A DNA stretch of 64,000 nt. Origin: Silvimonas amylolytica (lineage in GTDB: Bacteria; Pseudomonadota; Gammaproteobacteria; Burkholderiales; Chitinibacteraceae). The notes beneath the pieces were generated by a model. The model worked only from the letters and a program-made list of their open reading frames with translations. It was not told the origin of the DNA and ran no database searches. Location of the stretch: positions 62,001 to 126,000 of the forward strand of contig NZ_BMLY01000007.1 in NCBI RefSeq assembly GCF_014645555.1. The letters run 5' to 3'. Below, piece by piece: positions 27,471 to 36,039 of the stretch (positions are counted from its first letter, which is position 1; each line of letters starts with the position of its first letter). Both the position numbers and the translations under genes were made by a program.

Positions 27471-28400
27471 ATGACGCGTTCAAAAAACCTGGCAAAGTGG
27501 CTGATTTCCGGGCCACCACTCCTGTACCTGATTTTCTTCTTTGCCATCCCGACGGCCATGATGGCGTTTGCCGCTTTCCGGTTCCCTGGCGACTACGGCG
27601 GCTTGATGCCACTGTTCGGCGCAGACCCGGCGACCGGCAAGAACGTCTTGCTGGTCAATAGTCAAAACTGGCATGACTACCTGACGCTGGATAACTTCGC
27701 ACGCTTTTTCCAGGAAGCGGTCTACATCGAGTTGTTCATCAAGTCGTTTGGCTATGCGCTACTGACCACGCTACTGTGTTTGCTGGCGTCTTACCCACTG
27801 GCATGGCTGATTGCCCGCAGCCCGAAGAAATGGCGTGACCTCCTGGTGCTGCTGGTCATCCTGCCTTTCTGGAGCAACTTCCTGATCCGCGTATACGCCT
27901 GGATGATCATCCTGGGCCCGCAGGGTTACTTCGCCAAACTCGTGAATACGCTGCTGGGCGTGGTGGGCATTGCCCCGCAGCAGTTTTTGTTCACGCCGTT
28001 CGCTGTGATCATTGTGCTGGTCTACGTGCACCTGCCATTTATGGTGTTGCCGCTGTACGCCAACCTGGAAAAGCACGACATGGCACTGCTGGATGCCGCG
28101 CAAGATCTGGGCGCATCGCGCTGGCAACGCTTCTGGAAAGTGACCTGGCCACTGTCTTTGCCTGGCGTCTACGCGGGCGCAGCGCTGGTGTTCATCCCTG
28201 CGCTGGGCATCTTTGCCGTGCCTGATCTCGTGGGCGGCACCGACGGCATCATGATTGGGAACCTGATCAAACAACAGTTCCTGGATTCACGCGACTGGCC
28301 TTTTGGCTCCGTGCTTTCCATCATGTTGACCCTGTCGGTATTGCTGATGGCCGGCTTGATGGCTGTTCTGGGCCGTGGAGGCAAACGCAATGCACTCTAA
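27471..28400 (+). CDS. potB: Spermidine/putrescine ABC transporter permease PotB
   Basis: A 309-residue inner-membrane permease with about six hydrophobic helices and the coupling loop LLDAAQDLGASRWQRFWKV. A region after the first helix (about residues 40-65) forms a larger periplasmic loop. It starts 13 bases after potA and its end overlaps the potC start. Together with PotC it forms the channel. Confidence 0.94.
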   Translation: MTRSKNLAKWLISGPPLLYLIFFFAIPTAMMAFAAFRFPGDYGGLMPLFGADPATGKNVLLVNSQNWHDYLTLDNFARFFQEAVYIELFIKSFGYALLTTLLCLLASYPLAWLIARSPKKWRDLLVLLVILPFWSNFLIRVYAWMIILGPQGYFAKLVNTLLGVVGIAPQQFLFTPFAVIIVLVYVHLPFMVLPLYANLEKHDMALLDAAQDLGASRWQRFWKVTWPLSLPGVYAGAALVFIPALGIFAVPDLVGGTDGIMIGNLIKQQFLDSRDWPFGSVLSIMLTLSVLLMAGLMAVLGRGGKRNAL

Positions 28401-29169
28401 GCAAAGCAAATGGCTGTGGGCGGCCTCGTTGCTGGTTTACGGATTCTTGTACCTGCCGCTGGTCATCGTAGTGGTGTACTCGTTCAACGACTCCCGTTTG
28501 AACGCGGAATGGGTGGGCTTCACTACGCATTGGTACGGCGTATTGTTTGCGGATGACCAGATGCTGACGGCGGCGCGCAACTCGCTGCTGATTGGCCTGG
28601 TGTCCAGCATCTTTGCCACGTTTTTTGGCACGCTGGCCGGTCTGGCCATGTACAAGTACAAGCTGCGGCTGTTGCCGATTCTGGTGCTGACGCCGATTGC
28701 CATTCCGGAAATCCTGATGGCGTTGTCGCTCTTGATGTTCTTTGTGGCGCTCAACTTCAGCATGGGGTACCTCTCCATCGGTCTGGCTCACATTGCCTTC
28801 AGTATCGGCTTCGTGGCGATCGTCGTGCGTTCGCGCCTGCAAGGGATGGATGAATCGCTGGTCGAAGCGGCGCGTGACCTCGGCGCAGGTCCATTGCAGG
28901 CGTTCTGGCGGGTGACGTTTCCGCTGATCCTGCCAGGCATCATTGCTGGCGCGCTGATGGCATTCACGCTGTCGATTGATGACTTTGTGATCACTTACTT
29001 TGTGGCTGGTGCCGGTGCATCTACCTTGCCGCTGCAGATTTACTCCATGCTCAAGATCGCCGTGACGCCAGAAGTGAATGCGATCTCGTCTCTGTTGATG
29101 CTGCTGACGCTGGCGCTGATTGTGATCGCAGCCAAAATCGCCCCGGGTGCTTTGCGCGCCAGCCACTGA
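28390..29169 (+). CDS. potC: Spermidine/putrescine ABC transporter permease PotC
   Basis: A 259-residue permease with coupling loop EAARDLGAGPLQAFWRV and the helix LSIDDFVITYFVAGAG, both typical of PotC. The ATG at 28390 lies inside the end of potB and is preceded by GGAGG at 8 bases; an ATG 15 bases earlier has a poorer context. The operon ends with a terminator at 29198-29234. Confidence 0.94.
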   Translation: MHSKQSKWLWAASLLVYGFLYLPLVIVVVYSFNDSRLNAEWVGFTTHWYGVLFADDQMLTAARNSLLIGLVSSIFATFFGTLAGLAMYKYKLRLLPILVLTPIAIPEILMALSLLMFFVALNFSMGYLSIGLAHIAFSIGFVAIVVRSRLQGMDESLVEAARDLGAGPLQAFWRVTFPLILPGIIAGALMAFTLSIDDFVITYFVAGAGASTLPLQIYSMLKIAVTPEVNAISSLLMLLTLALIVIAAKIAPGALRASH

Positions 29170-29197
29170 TCGCGCGCATTATTTCTGGAGCACCCCG

Positions 29198-29234
29198 TTG
29201 CCCGCGCCCTGAAAAGGGGGCGGGCAATTTATTT
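29198..29234 (+). terminator. Rho-independent terminator after potC
   Basis: TTGCCCGCGCCC (29198-29209) pairs with GGGGGCGGGCAA (29216-29227) with one mismatch, followed by TTTATTT. Confidence 0.85.
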
Positions 29235-29329
29235 GCCGGCGTACTTTGTCATCAGCCCCATCAGAACCATGCTGGCCAGCCACAAAGTGCGCAAATAAAC
29301 GACAATGCCTGGAGGTCTGTTTTCCTGAC

Positions 29330-29350
29330 TCCTCGATCTGGCATAATCGC
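29330..29350 (+). promoter_or_regulatory. Candidate extended -10 promoter of potD
   Basis: TGGCATAAT at 29339-29347 fits an extended -10 element (TGn then CATAAT). The -35 region is weak. It lies about 75 bases upstream of the potD start and after the potC terminator, where a separate potD promoter is expected. Confidence 0.4.
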
Positions 29351-29421
29351 CGTTTTTCCAGGCGTGGGACAGCGTATCCCGCGCCTTTTCATTGTGATTC
29401 CGGACCTGGAGTTAAACCGCC

Positions 29422-30492
29422 ATGAAAAAACAGTTTCTGGCCCTGATGCTGGCTGCCGGTGCGGCCATGGGCACCGCACAAGCTGACGATGTTTTGCACA
29501 TCTACAACTGGAACAACTACATCGCGCCGGAAACGGTCAAGCATTTCGAGGCCGACTGCAAGTGCAAAGTCGTTCAGGACTACTACGGCGCCATGGAAGA
29601 AATGCTGGCCAAGCTGGCCGCTGGCGCGAAGGGTTATGACATCGTTGTGCCGACGGGTTTCGCCCTGCCGCCGCTGATCAAGCAAGGCCTGGTGCAACCG
29701 CTGGATAAATCGAAGATCCCGAACCTGAAGAACATGAACCCGGCGTTCATGAACAGCCAGTTCGACAAGGGCAACGTGTACTCCGTACCGTACGCCTTTA
29801 CCACCACGCTCATTGGCTACAACGACAAGAAGATCAAGGAACTGGGCATCGACCCGACGTCCTGGGCTGCCATTTTTGATCCGAAGGTGCTGGAAAAGAT
29901 CAAAGGCAAGGTCACTGTACTGGATGACCCGAAAGAACTGTTCGCCGCGGCCATGATGTACAACGGTTTTAATCCGAACAGCACGGATATCAACCAGTGG
30001 CAAAAGGCCAAGGAAACCATCATCAAGGCCAAGCCGTACTGGGCTGCGTTCAATAACCAGAGTTACATCAAGGAATTGACCGTCGGCAACATCTGGCTGG
30101 CGCATGGGTACTCCAACGACATGTTCCAGGCCAACACGGATGCCCACACCGCCAAGCGCCCGTTCAATATTGCCTACTCGCTGCAAAAGGAAGGCAATAC
30201 CCTGTCCGTGGATAACATGATGGTCATGAAGGGTGCGCCGCGCCCGGATCTGGCGTTCAAGTTCATCAACTTCATGCTGGATGGCAAGAACTCTTCCGAA
30301 CTGACCAACATGATTGGCTCTGGCAACCCGAACGCCGCTGCGGCCCAGTTTGTCAGCCCGGATATCAAAAAGATCAACGCCGTGTTCCCGACGCCGGACA
30401 ACATGAAAAAGTTGTACCAGCTCAACTCGCTGGAAGGCAAACCGCTGCGTGATCTGAACCGCCTCTGGACGGAAGTGAAGACCGCCCGGTAA
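29422..30492 (+). CDS. potD: Spermidine/putrescine-binding periplasmic protein PotD
   Basis: The 356-residue receptor of the polyamine importer. It has a signal peptide (FLALMLAAGAAMGTAQA), the mature start DDVLHIYNWNNYIAPETVKH, and acidic and aromatic residues typical of polyamine binding (VVPTGFALPPLIKQGL, TVGNIWLAHGYSNDMFQA). An internal CKC pair near residue 50 is unusual but falls in a surface region. It has its own promoter region and terminator, so receptor and permease levels can differ. Confidence 0.94.
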   Translation: MKKQFLALMLAAGAAMGTAQADDVLHIYNWNNYIAPETVKHFEADCKCKVVQDYYGAMEEMLAKLAAGAKGYDIVVPTGFALPPLIKQGLVQPLDKSKIPNLKNMNPAFMNSQFDKGNVYSVPYAFTTTLIGYNDKKIKELGIDPTSWAAIFDPKVLEKIKGKVTVLDDPKELFAAAMMYNGFNPNSTDINQWQKAKETIIKAKPYWAAFNNQSYIKELTVGNIWLAHGYSNDMFQANTDAHTAKRPFNIAYSLQKEGNTLSVDNMMVMKGAPRPDLAFKFINFMLDGKNSSELTNMIGSGNPNAAAAQFVSPDIKKINAVFPTPDNMKKLYQLNSLEGKPLRDLNRLWTEVKTAR

Positions 30493-30499
30493 GCTCTGT

Positions 30500-30526
30500 G
30501 GGGTGGTTCATAAGACCACCCCTTTT
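30500..30526 (+). terminator. Rho-independent terminator after potD
   Basis: GGGGTGGT (30500-30507) pairs with ACCACCCC (30515-30522), loop of seven, followed by TTTT. It starts 8 bases after the potD stop. Confidence 0.88.
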
Positions 30527-30536
30527 CTGTTTACCT

Positions 30537-31652
30537 ATGCGCGCACTCCCACCCATCAGCTTCCTGGCCCGCCGTAACGCCCCGACCCGCGTGGCACGGT
30601 ACTTCTTCTGGTGCTATCTGCTGGTGGTGCTACTGGTCTCGTTTTACCCGTTTACCGGCTGGCGTTTTACCGGTGAGCCCGTCTTTGCCTTCTACACCTA
30701 CCCGCTGCCTTATTACTTCACGTTTTTCGACAATCTGATCAACGTGCTGGCCTACATGCCGCTTGGCCTGTCAGCCGGTCTGGCTTTACGCCGCTGGCGC
30801 TGGGCGGGCCCGGCACTGGCAGTGCTGATCGGCGTGATGACGTCTTGTTTTGTCGAGTTCGTACAGCAATTCATCCCCACGCGCGTTGCGTCCAATATGG
30901 ACATTCTTTCCAATGGCGCTGGTGCGGCGATCGGTGCCGTGATCTCTTTGGTGCTGGTCATGCGCCGCTCGCAACGACGCTGGCTGGTGTTTCGGCACTC
31001 GTACCTTTTCCCAAGCGCGGGTGCCGAATGGGGGTTGGTCTGGTTGGGGCTATGGCTGATCACCCAGTTCGACCCGTCAGTCCCGTTCTTTGGCGTCGTG
31101 GATGAACCTCGCGGCATTCCACAACCCATCATCGCGCCGCTGAACAACCCGGCCCTGTTTCTGGACATCCTGGAAGGCAGCGGCATGATGCTCAACACGC
31201 TGGGCGTGTGCCTGTTTGTCTCTGTCCTCATGCGCCACAGCCGGCAGGCGCCTTGGGCCGTAGCAACGCTGCTGAGTAGCGTATTGGCCAGCAAGATCGT
31301 ATTTGCCGGCCTTATGCTCAAATGGTCAGACTTCTTTAGCTGGATCAACCATAACGTCGTGCTGGGCGGCCTGGCCGCGCTGCCACTACTGGCCGTGCTG
31401 TTGCAACTCAAACGCCCCTGGCGCGCACTGGTCGGGGCGTTGTGCCTCTTCTGCACAGTGATTGTGAGCTGGATGTGGCCGCTCTCCCCGCAACTCTCTG
31501 CCATCTTGCCGCTGTTCCGCTGGAACTACGGGCATCTGATGCACTTTAGAGGGCTGGCCGCGCTGATCAGCGATTTGTGGCCATATGGGACGATGCTGTT
31601 CTTGCTGGGGTTTGCGTTGATGTGGCGGGGGGAGAATGAACCGGACTGGTGA
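30537..31652 (+). CDS. VanZ-family multispanning membrane protein
   Basis: A 371-residue polytopic membrane protein. The first third is a VanZ-like domain: FYPFTGWRF, FFDNLINVLAYMPLGLSAGL and the acidic signature SCFVEFVQQFIPTRVASNMD followed by ILSNGAGAAIGA. VanZ proteins are linked to teicoplanin resistance in Gram-positives, but most bacterial homologues have no known role. The remaining two thirds add several further membrane segments. The ATG at 30537 was preferred over a GTG at 30498 because the latter lies inside the potD terminator. Confidence 0.8.
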   Translation: MRALPPISFLARRNAPTRVARYFFWCYLLVVLLVSFYPFTGWRFTGEPVFAFYTYPLPYYFTFFDNLINVLAYMPLGLSAGLALRRWRWAGPALAVLIGVMTSCFVEFVQQFIPTRVASNMDILSNGAGAAIGAVISLVLVMRRSQRRWLVFRHSYLFPSAGAEWGLVWLGLWLITQFDPSVPFFGVVDEPRGIPQPIIAPLNNPALFLDILEGSGMMLNTLGVCLFVSVLMRHSRQAPWAVATLLSSVLASKIVFAGLMLKWSDFFSWINHNVVLGGLAALPLLAVLLQLKRPWRALVGALCLFCTVIVSWMWPLSPQLSAILPLFRWNYGHLMHFRGLAALISDLWPYGTMLFLLGFALMWRGENEPDW

Positions 31653-31680
31653 TCTTGCTTGCTGTATTGGCGTGTTAGCG

Positions 31681-31870
31681 CCTTCGGCGTGAGTAAAAGC
31701 ATTTGATACCCGCGGTAGCGGGAGCTACCCTACTTTCTTTCTTTTGCTTCGCCAAAAGAAAGTAGGCAAAGAAAAGGCGACTCCAGCCTGGCGGCCCTCC
31801 GGGCTACCCTCAGTCGGTCGGGAGCCTAAGGTCTCCCGCCCTCCTTCGGCGCCTGGCTTTAACGGGGGAG
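31681..31870. repeat. Hairpin-rich intergenic repeat downstream of the VanZ gene
   Basis: This stretch holds a hairpin GGTAGC/GCTACC (31714-31719 with 31724-31729) and a perfect 10-bp stem (31737-31746 with 31753-31762, loop CTTCGC). A GGGAG/CTCCC pair lies near 31820-31838. The CTTTCTTTTG...CAAAAGAAAG core followed by TAGGCAAAGAAAAGGCG resembles a dispersed intergenic element I remember from many beta- and gammaproteobacterial genomes. A 63-codon frame on the minus strand across it is not regarded as a gene. The hairpins could also end the VanZ transcript. Confidence 0.55.
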
Positions 31871-31925
31871 GAAAGTCAAAAACAACACCAACCCCAACTG
31901 CAACTACAAACCCCAACCAAACCCG

Positions 31926-32384
31926 TTAGCCGTTCTTCTTTAACCGCGCCACCCGCCGCCCCTCGGCCCCCTGCCAGCGTTGCCGCTCAATTTCATCCGC
32001 CGGCACCAGCTCCGGCACCATCGCCGGCTTGCCGTCATCCCCCATCGCCACCATGGTGAAGTAACAACTATTGGTATGTCGCACTGTGCGCTCGCGAATG
32101 TTCTCGGCAATCACCTTGATCCCGATCTCCATCGAGGTGCGACCGGTGTAGTTCACAGTCGCCAGAAATGTCACCAGTTCACCGACATGAATCGGCTGCT
32201 TGAACATCACCTGATCAACTGACAGCGTCACCACATAAGTGCCGGCATAGCGGCTGGCACAGGCATAAGCCACTTCGTCCAGCAGTTTGAGTAATTGCCC
32301 GCCATGTACGTTGCCAGAAAAGTTAGCCATCTCCGGCATCATCAGCACGGTCATGGTGAGTTTGTGGCGCGGGGTATCGGTCAT
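31926..32384 (-). CDS. Acyl-CoA thioesterase, hotdog fold
   Basis: A 152-residue cytoplasmic thioesterase of the YciA/BACH type. The hotdog central helix and catalytic region read NFSGNVHGGQLLKLLDEVAY, with the conserved Asp and Gly residues, and the later strand is VTLSVDQVMFKQPIHVGE. It hydrolyses acyl-CoA to free acid and CoA. The start at 32384 (MTDTPRHKLTM) is preceded by GGAG; an earlier in-frame ATG has no ribosome site and would run into the lipA terminator. Confidence 0.9.
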   Translation of the reverse strand: MTDTPRHKLTMTVLMMPEMANFSGNVHGGQLLKLLDEVAYACASRYAGTYVVTLSVDQVMFKQPIHVGELVTFLATVNYTGRTSMEIGIKVIAENIRERTVRHTNSCYFTMVAMGDDGKPAMVPELVPADEIERQRWQGAEGRRVARLKKNG

Positions 32385-32421
32385 GAAAACTCCGTAAAAC
32401 TTTGGGCACAGACAAAAAATA

Positions 32422-32441
32422 ACGCCGGGCTGGCCCGGCGT
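32422..32441 (-). terminator. Rho-independent terminator after lipA
   Basis: ACGCCGGGC (32422-32430) is complementary to GCCCGGCGT (32433-32441); on the minus strand it is followed by TATTTTTTG. It ends the dat-ybeD-lipB-lipA transcript. Confidence 0.85.
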
Positions 32442-32466
32442 CATCTGTATTTGGCATCAGTCGGTT

Positions 32467-33444
32467 TTACGCGACGACGCCTGCATGGTGCGCTTGCTGA
32501 TCGGCGTGATAGCTGGAACGCACCATCGCCCCCACGGCCGCGTGCTTGAAGCCCATTTTGTAGGCTTCTTCTTCAAACATCTTGAATACATCCGGATGCA
32601 CATAGCGCAACACAGGCAGGTGCCCGTTAGAAGGTTGCAGGTATTGGCCGATGGTCAGCATATCAATGTCGTGATCGCGCATGTCACGCATCACTTGCAG
32701 GATTTCTTCATCGGTTTCGCCCAAACCCACCATGATGCCGGACTTGGTATTCACATGCGGATACCTGGCCTTGAAGTCCTTCAAGAGCTTGAGCGAGTGC
32801 ATGTAGTCCGCCCCCGGACGAGCCTGCTTGTACAGGCGCGGCACCGTTTCCAGGTTGTGGTTCATCACGTCTGGCAAGCCCTCGCCAAAGATATCGACGG
32901 CGATATCCAGACGACCGCGGAAGTCCGGCACCAGCACTTCAATCTGGGTATCAGGGCTGGCTACACGGGTTTTGTTGATGCATTCAACAAAATGGCGGGC
33001 ACCGCCGTCGCGCAGGTCATCACGATCCACGGAAGTCACCACTACGTAGCGCAGCTTCAGTGCAGCAATGGTTTCGGCCAGATGGGTTGGCTCGTTCTCG
33101 TCCAGCGGGTTCGGACGGCCGTGGCCCACGTCGCAGAACGGGCAGCGACGGGTGCAGATGTCACCCATGATCATGAAGGTGGCCGTGCCCTTGCCGAAAC
33201 ACTCGCCAATATTGGGACAGGACGCTTCTTCACACACCGTATGCAGCTTTTGCGAGCGCAGGATGTCTTTGATCTCGTAAAAGCGGCTGTTCAGGCTGGG
33301 CGCCTGCACACGGATCCAGTCCGGCTTTTTGAGCTTTTGTTCCAGTGGAACAATCTTGATGGGAATGCGGGCAGTCTTGGATTCGCCCTTGTGCTTCACA
33401 CCTGCGGCATTGGATGCGGCGGCGGTTTTGATCTCTTCGGTCAT
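32467..33444 (-). CDS. lipA: Lipoyl synthase LipA
   Basis: A radical SAM enzyme that inserts two sulfurs into octanoyl groups on lipoyl domains. The 325-residue protein has the auxiliary cluster motif [12 protein letters not shown] and the radical SAM motif [15 protein letters not shown], plus [17 protein letters not shown] and the C-terminal RSSYHADQQ. The ATG at 33442-33444 was chosen; a TTG 12 bases earlier is possible. It lies 35 bases after lipB, in the usual lipB-lipA order. Confidence 0.97.
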   Translation of the reverse strand: MTEEIKTAAASNAAGVKHKGESKTARIPIKIVPLEQKLKKPDWIRVQAPSLNSRFYEIKDILRSQKLHTVCEEASCPNIGECFGKGTATFMIMGDICTRRCPFCDVGHGRPNPLDENEPTHLAETIAALKLRYVVVTSVDRDDLRDGGARHFVECINKTRVASPDTQIEVLVPDFRGRLDIAVDIFGEGLPDVMNHNLETVPRLYKQARPGADYMHSLKLLKDFKARYPHVNTKSGIMVGLGETDEEILQVMRDMRDHDIDMLTIGQYLQPSNGHLPVLRYVHPDVFKMFEEEAYKMGFKHAAVGAMVRSSYHADQQAHHAGVVA

Positions 33445-33479
33445 CGGCAGCTTCAACCCCGGCTTTTGGCCAGCGTTAG

Positions 33480-34160
33480 TCAGTTGATTTGTTGCAGAAT
33501 TTTGTCGGCCATTCTACCCGCAAGCGATGCAGGTGTCTCGGCAAAGCCGTAATCATTGAGCTGCGCGACACGTAAACCGGCATAACCGCAAGGATTGATC
33601 CAGCCAAACGGGGTCAGATCCATCCCGACATTGAATGACAAGCCATGAAACGCGCAGCCGTTGCGGATACGCAAACCCAGCGCCGCAATCTTGGCCTCGC
33701 CCAGGTCATCCTGGACATACACGCCTGGTGCATCGATCTTGCCGTAGGCTTCAATATCAAAGTCTGCCAGCAGGTTGATGACGCTTTGCTCCAGCTTGCG
33801 CACCAGTTCACGCACACCCAGATTGTTGCGGCGCAGGTCCAGCAACGTGTAGGCAATCAATTGACCGGGCCCGTGGTAAGTGACCTGGCCACCGCGATCA
33901 ATCTTGACGATGGGAATATCTGTTTGCTGCAGGATGTGTTCTGGCTTGCCCGCCTGCCCAAGGGTGTAGACGGGCGGGTGTTCCAGCAGCCAGAGTTCAT
34001 CCTGCGTGTCTGGCGTGCGCGCATCGGTGAAGTCTTGCATGGCGTGCCAGGTGGGCTCGTAGGCTTGCAGGCCCAAGGGCCGCACCGCAATGCCATTGAC
34101 CGTGACCGGGCTCGCGCTTGCCCAGTCACTTTGCAGAATAACGTTTTCTTCGCGCCGCAC
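33480..34160 (-). CDS. lipB: Octanoyltransferase LipB
   Basis: LipB transfers octanoate from acyl carrier protein to lipoyl domains, supplying LipA. The 226-residue protein has [20 protein letters not shown], the catalytic Lys in [14 protein letters not shown], and the catalytic Cys in [10 protein letters not shown]. Start is a GTG at 34158-34160. It lies between ybeD and lipA in a compact leftward operon. Confidence 0.96.
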   Translation of the reverse strand: MRREENVILQSDWASASPVTVNGIAVRPLGLQAYEPTWHAMQDFTDARTPDTQDELWLLEHPPVYTLGQAGKPEHILQQTDIPIVKIDRGGQVTYHGPGQLIAYTLLDLRRNNLGVRELVRKLEQSVINLLADFDIEAYGKIDAPGVYVQDDLGEAKIAALGLRIRNGCAFHGLSFNVGMDLTPFGWINPCGYAGLRVAQLNDYGFAETPASLAGRMADKILQQIN

Positions 34161-34172
34161 AGCCCGCTCCGC

Positions 34173-34484
34173 TTACAGAACCATCCGCACCAGCGGGTGC
34201 GCTTTCAGGGCGGCATCCAGTGCGTGCACTTGCTCAACGTTGTCAAAGGTAATGGATAACGTAGCGGCGAAATAATTGCCCTGGCTGCTGGGGCGAATCG
34301 TCACCAGTTCTGCCACAAAACCTGGCACATGCTGCGCGGTCAGATCGACCAGCATGGCCTGAAACTCTTCTTGCGCCACTTGCTTGTGGCTCACGGCTTT
34401 GACCGGAATCAGTACCGGAAACTCAACCAGGTTTTCCAGCTTTGGCTGGTCCTGATTCAGATCGGTGATGTTAACTTGGGTCAT
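34173..34484 (-). CDS. ybeD: DUF493 family protein YbeD
   Basis: A 103-residue cytoplasmic protein of the DUF493 family with an ACT-like fold. It begins MTQVNITDLNQDQPKLENLV and contains EFPVLIPVKAVSHKQVAQEE and the GNYFAATLSITFDN strand. The start at 34484 follows AAGGAGTTCAGAC and overlaps the end of dat by 14 bases. Its conserved place between dat/dacA and lipB suggests a link to lipoate metabolism, but its activity is not known. Confidence 0.92.
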   Translation of the reverse strand: MTQVNITDLNQDQPKLENLVEFPVLIPVKAVSHKQVAQEEFQAMLVDLTAQHVPGFVAELVTIRPSSQGNYFAATLSITFDNVEQVHALDAALKAHPLVRMVL

Positions 34485-35361
34485 GTCTGAACTCCTTGTT
34501 GCGCATGACGTCGCGCTTGAATTGCTGATAGTGGCAGTGCATCTCACGGAACACCGGGCCAGGTTTGCCTTGCCCTACCACACGATCATCCAGCCGGATC
34601 ACGGCTTGAACCTCTTTGGAAGACGAAGTCAGCCAGATTTCATCGGCATCACGGACCTGCTGTTCAGTGATTTCGCATACCCGATGTGGCATGCCGTGCT
34701 GCCGGGCTAGTTCCAGAATCAAGTCATAAGTGATTCCGGTGAGCATCAAATGTGAGGGTGGCGGCGCGAGAATTTCGCCTTGGCTGACCACAAAGATGTT
34801 GCTGGAGGCGCCTTCTATCAAGAGGCCATCCCTGAATAGTACCGTTTCAGCCACGCCGGCATCCACCGCCATCTGGCGGAGCAGCACGTTGGCCAGCAGC
34901 GAAGTGGCCTTGATATTGCAGCGTAACCAGCGGATATCTGACGCAGATACGGCCGTCACGCCCGCCTCAATCAGTGCCGCTGGCGGCGGGATCAGCGTAT
35001 CTGCATAAATCAGCACGGTCGGCATGACCTCGGCCGGCATGACGTGGTTGCGCGGCCAGGAGACCCCCCGCGTGATCTGTAAATAGATGGATTGATCATC
35101 AAAATCCTGCGCCGCGACCACCGTCTTGATCAGTTCGGCCCAGTGCGCCTGAGTGTATGGACTGGGCAGACTGATGGCGGCCAGGCTGCTTTCCAGCCGC
35201 TTGAGGTGTTCAGTCAGCCGGAACGGCTGGCGGCTATACACCGGAATAACCTCATACACACCGTCGCCAAACAAAAAGCCGCGATCCATCACCGAGACCT
35301 GCAGGGTGTCGAGCGGCGCAAACTGGCCGTTGAGATAAGCGGTGCGCGCGGGAACAGACAT
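34471..35361 (-). CDS. dat: D-amino-acid aminotransferase, class IV
   Basis: A PLP-dependent fold-type IV transaminase of 296 residues, probably making D-alanine or D-glutamate for the cell wall. It shows SVMDRGFLFGDGVYEVIPVY, the PLP lysine in RCNIKATSLLANVLL, and the phosphate-binding LLIEGASSNIFVV. The start MSVPARTAYLN follows AAGGAAATCC. It heads the dat-ybeD-lipB-lipA run. A branched-chain aminotransferase or aminodeoxychorismate lyase is excluded less by motif than by the gene neighbourhood, which matches known dat loci. Confidence 0.9.
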   Translation of the reverse strand: MSVPARTAYLNGQFAPLDTLQVSVMDRGFLFGDGVYEVIPVYSRQPFRLTEHLKRLESSLAAISLPSPYTQAHWAELIKTVVAAQDFDDQSIYLQITRGVSWPRNHVMPAEVMPTVLIYADTLIPPPAALIEAGVTAVSASDIRWLRCNIKATSLLANVLLRQMAVDAGVAETVLFRDGLLIEGASSNIFVVSQGEILAPPPSHLMLTGITYDLILELARQHGMPHRVCEITEQQVRDADEIWLTSSSKEVQAVIRLDDRVVGQGKPGPVFREMHCHYQQFKRDVMRNKEFRHDPS

Positions 35362-35442
35362 GGATTTCCTTGCAGCGGTGCATTCAGCAGATATCCACAT
35401 TATGGCCGCGTGCGGGCTCGGGCGCATTTGTCAGGGCAATAA

Positions 35443-35465
35443 AAAAGCCCCTGTCCGGGGCTTTT
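35443..35465 (-). terminator. Terminator between the 30-residue peptide gene and dat
   Basis: GCCCC (35447-35451) pairs with GGGGC (35457-35461) and is flanked by A and T runs on both sides, giving a bidirectional short terminator. It lies 65 bases after the stop of the small leftward gene and about 80 bases upstream of dat. Confidence 0.75.
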
Positions 35466-35529
35466 GCGCGTTGCATGTTTGCATGCGTGCGGTTTGACAC
35501 CGCAATTGAAATATCGATATCTGAACGGA

Positions 35530-35622
35530 TCAGAGCGCCACGAATACGTGGGTAAACAACATGGTGGTCGAGACCGCAACCAGTACAGCGACAACACGAT
35601 GGAAAAATCCGGATTTCATCAT
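35530..35622 (-). CDS. Putative 30-residue single-pass membrane peptide
   Basis: A 31-codon frame (ATG ATG AAA TCC ... CTC TGA) that looks translated: AAGGA lies 6 bases before the first ATG, and a terminator follows at 35443-35465. The product starts MMKSGFFHR and continues as one hydrophobic helix (VVAVLVAVSTTMLF, THVFVAL), with the positive charge at the N-terminus, so it would insert with the N-terminus inside. The upstream region is A+T-rich, with TATGAT at 35710-35715 (minus strand) as a possible -10. I do not recognise the peptide. It is antisense to nothing and sits alone between dat and phoB. Confidence 0.5.
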   Translation of the reverse strand: MMKSGFFHRVVAVLVAVSTTMLFTHVFVAL

Positions 35623-36039
35623 TTGATTCCTTTTGTACAAACAGTTGCGTGCGCATGCTGCGACCCATCTGGCGCCTCGTCATCTGGCACGCTTGCTGTC
35701 GATGCAAAAATCATATCCGCTTCAACGTCATGATTAATGTCAACAATTGACCACAATTTCGTCAATCTTTAACAAAATCAGCGATCAGGCGCAAAGCAAG
35801 GCAGGACGCCAGTCCGCTCCTTTTCGACCTTATATGTCGTCGGCATAAGGCCGCATTACGCAAACTTGTAATATTCTGTTCACATTTGAGCCTTAATCTC
35901 GCAACAATTTTCGGGCGCCCCCAGTCTTATATAAAGAGCAAAACTGGCCAGTAACGGTCAGTTGCATCAGGAGATGAGCCTCCTTCGGGATGGCAGCAAG
36001 ACGCGCCCAGAACGCTACCCCCGTGAGGTTATTTACCCA
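35623..36039. other. Divergent upstream region of the 30-residue peptide and phoB
   Basis: A 417-bp stretch without a recognised gene. It is A+T-rich between about 35700 and 35790, with a perfect -35 hexamer TTGACA on the minus strand at 35738-35743. TATATA near 35929 may be a phoB -10. A sequence at 35865-35883 faintly resembles a Pho box but is too far from that -10 to be convincing. Confidence 0.4.

Noticed and set aside
30498-30536. GTG start for the VanZ-domain protein at 30498
   Set aside because: The codons fall inside the potD terminator stem, so the ATG at 30537 is preferred.
31725-31916. A 63-codon minus frame after the VanZ gene
   Set aside because: It lies over hairpins of a repeat-like element and has no ribosome site; similar frames are common spurious annotations over this type of repeat.
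35865-35883. Possible Pho box upstream of phoB (CTTGTAA-TATT-CTGTTCA)
   Set aside because: Match to the CTGTCAT repeats is poor and the site is about 45 bases or more from the best -10 candidate, too far for standard PhoB activation.
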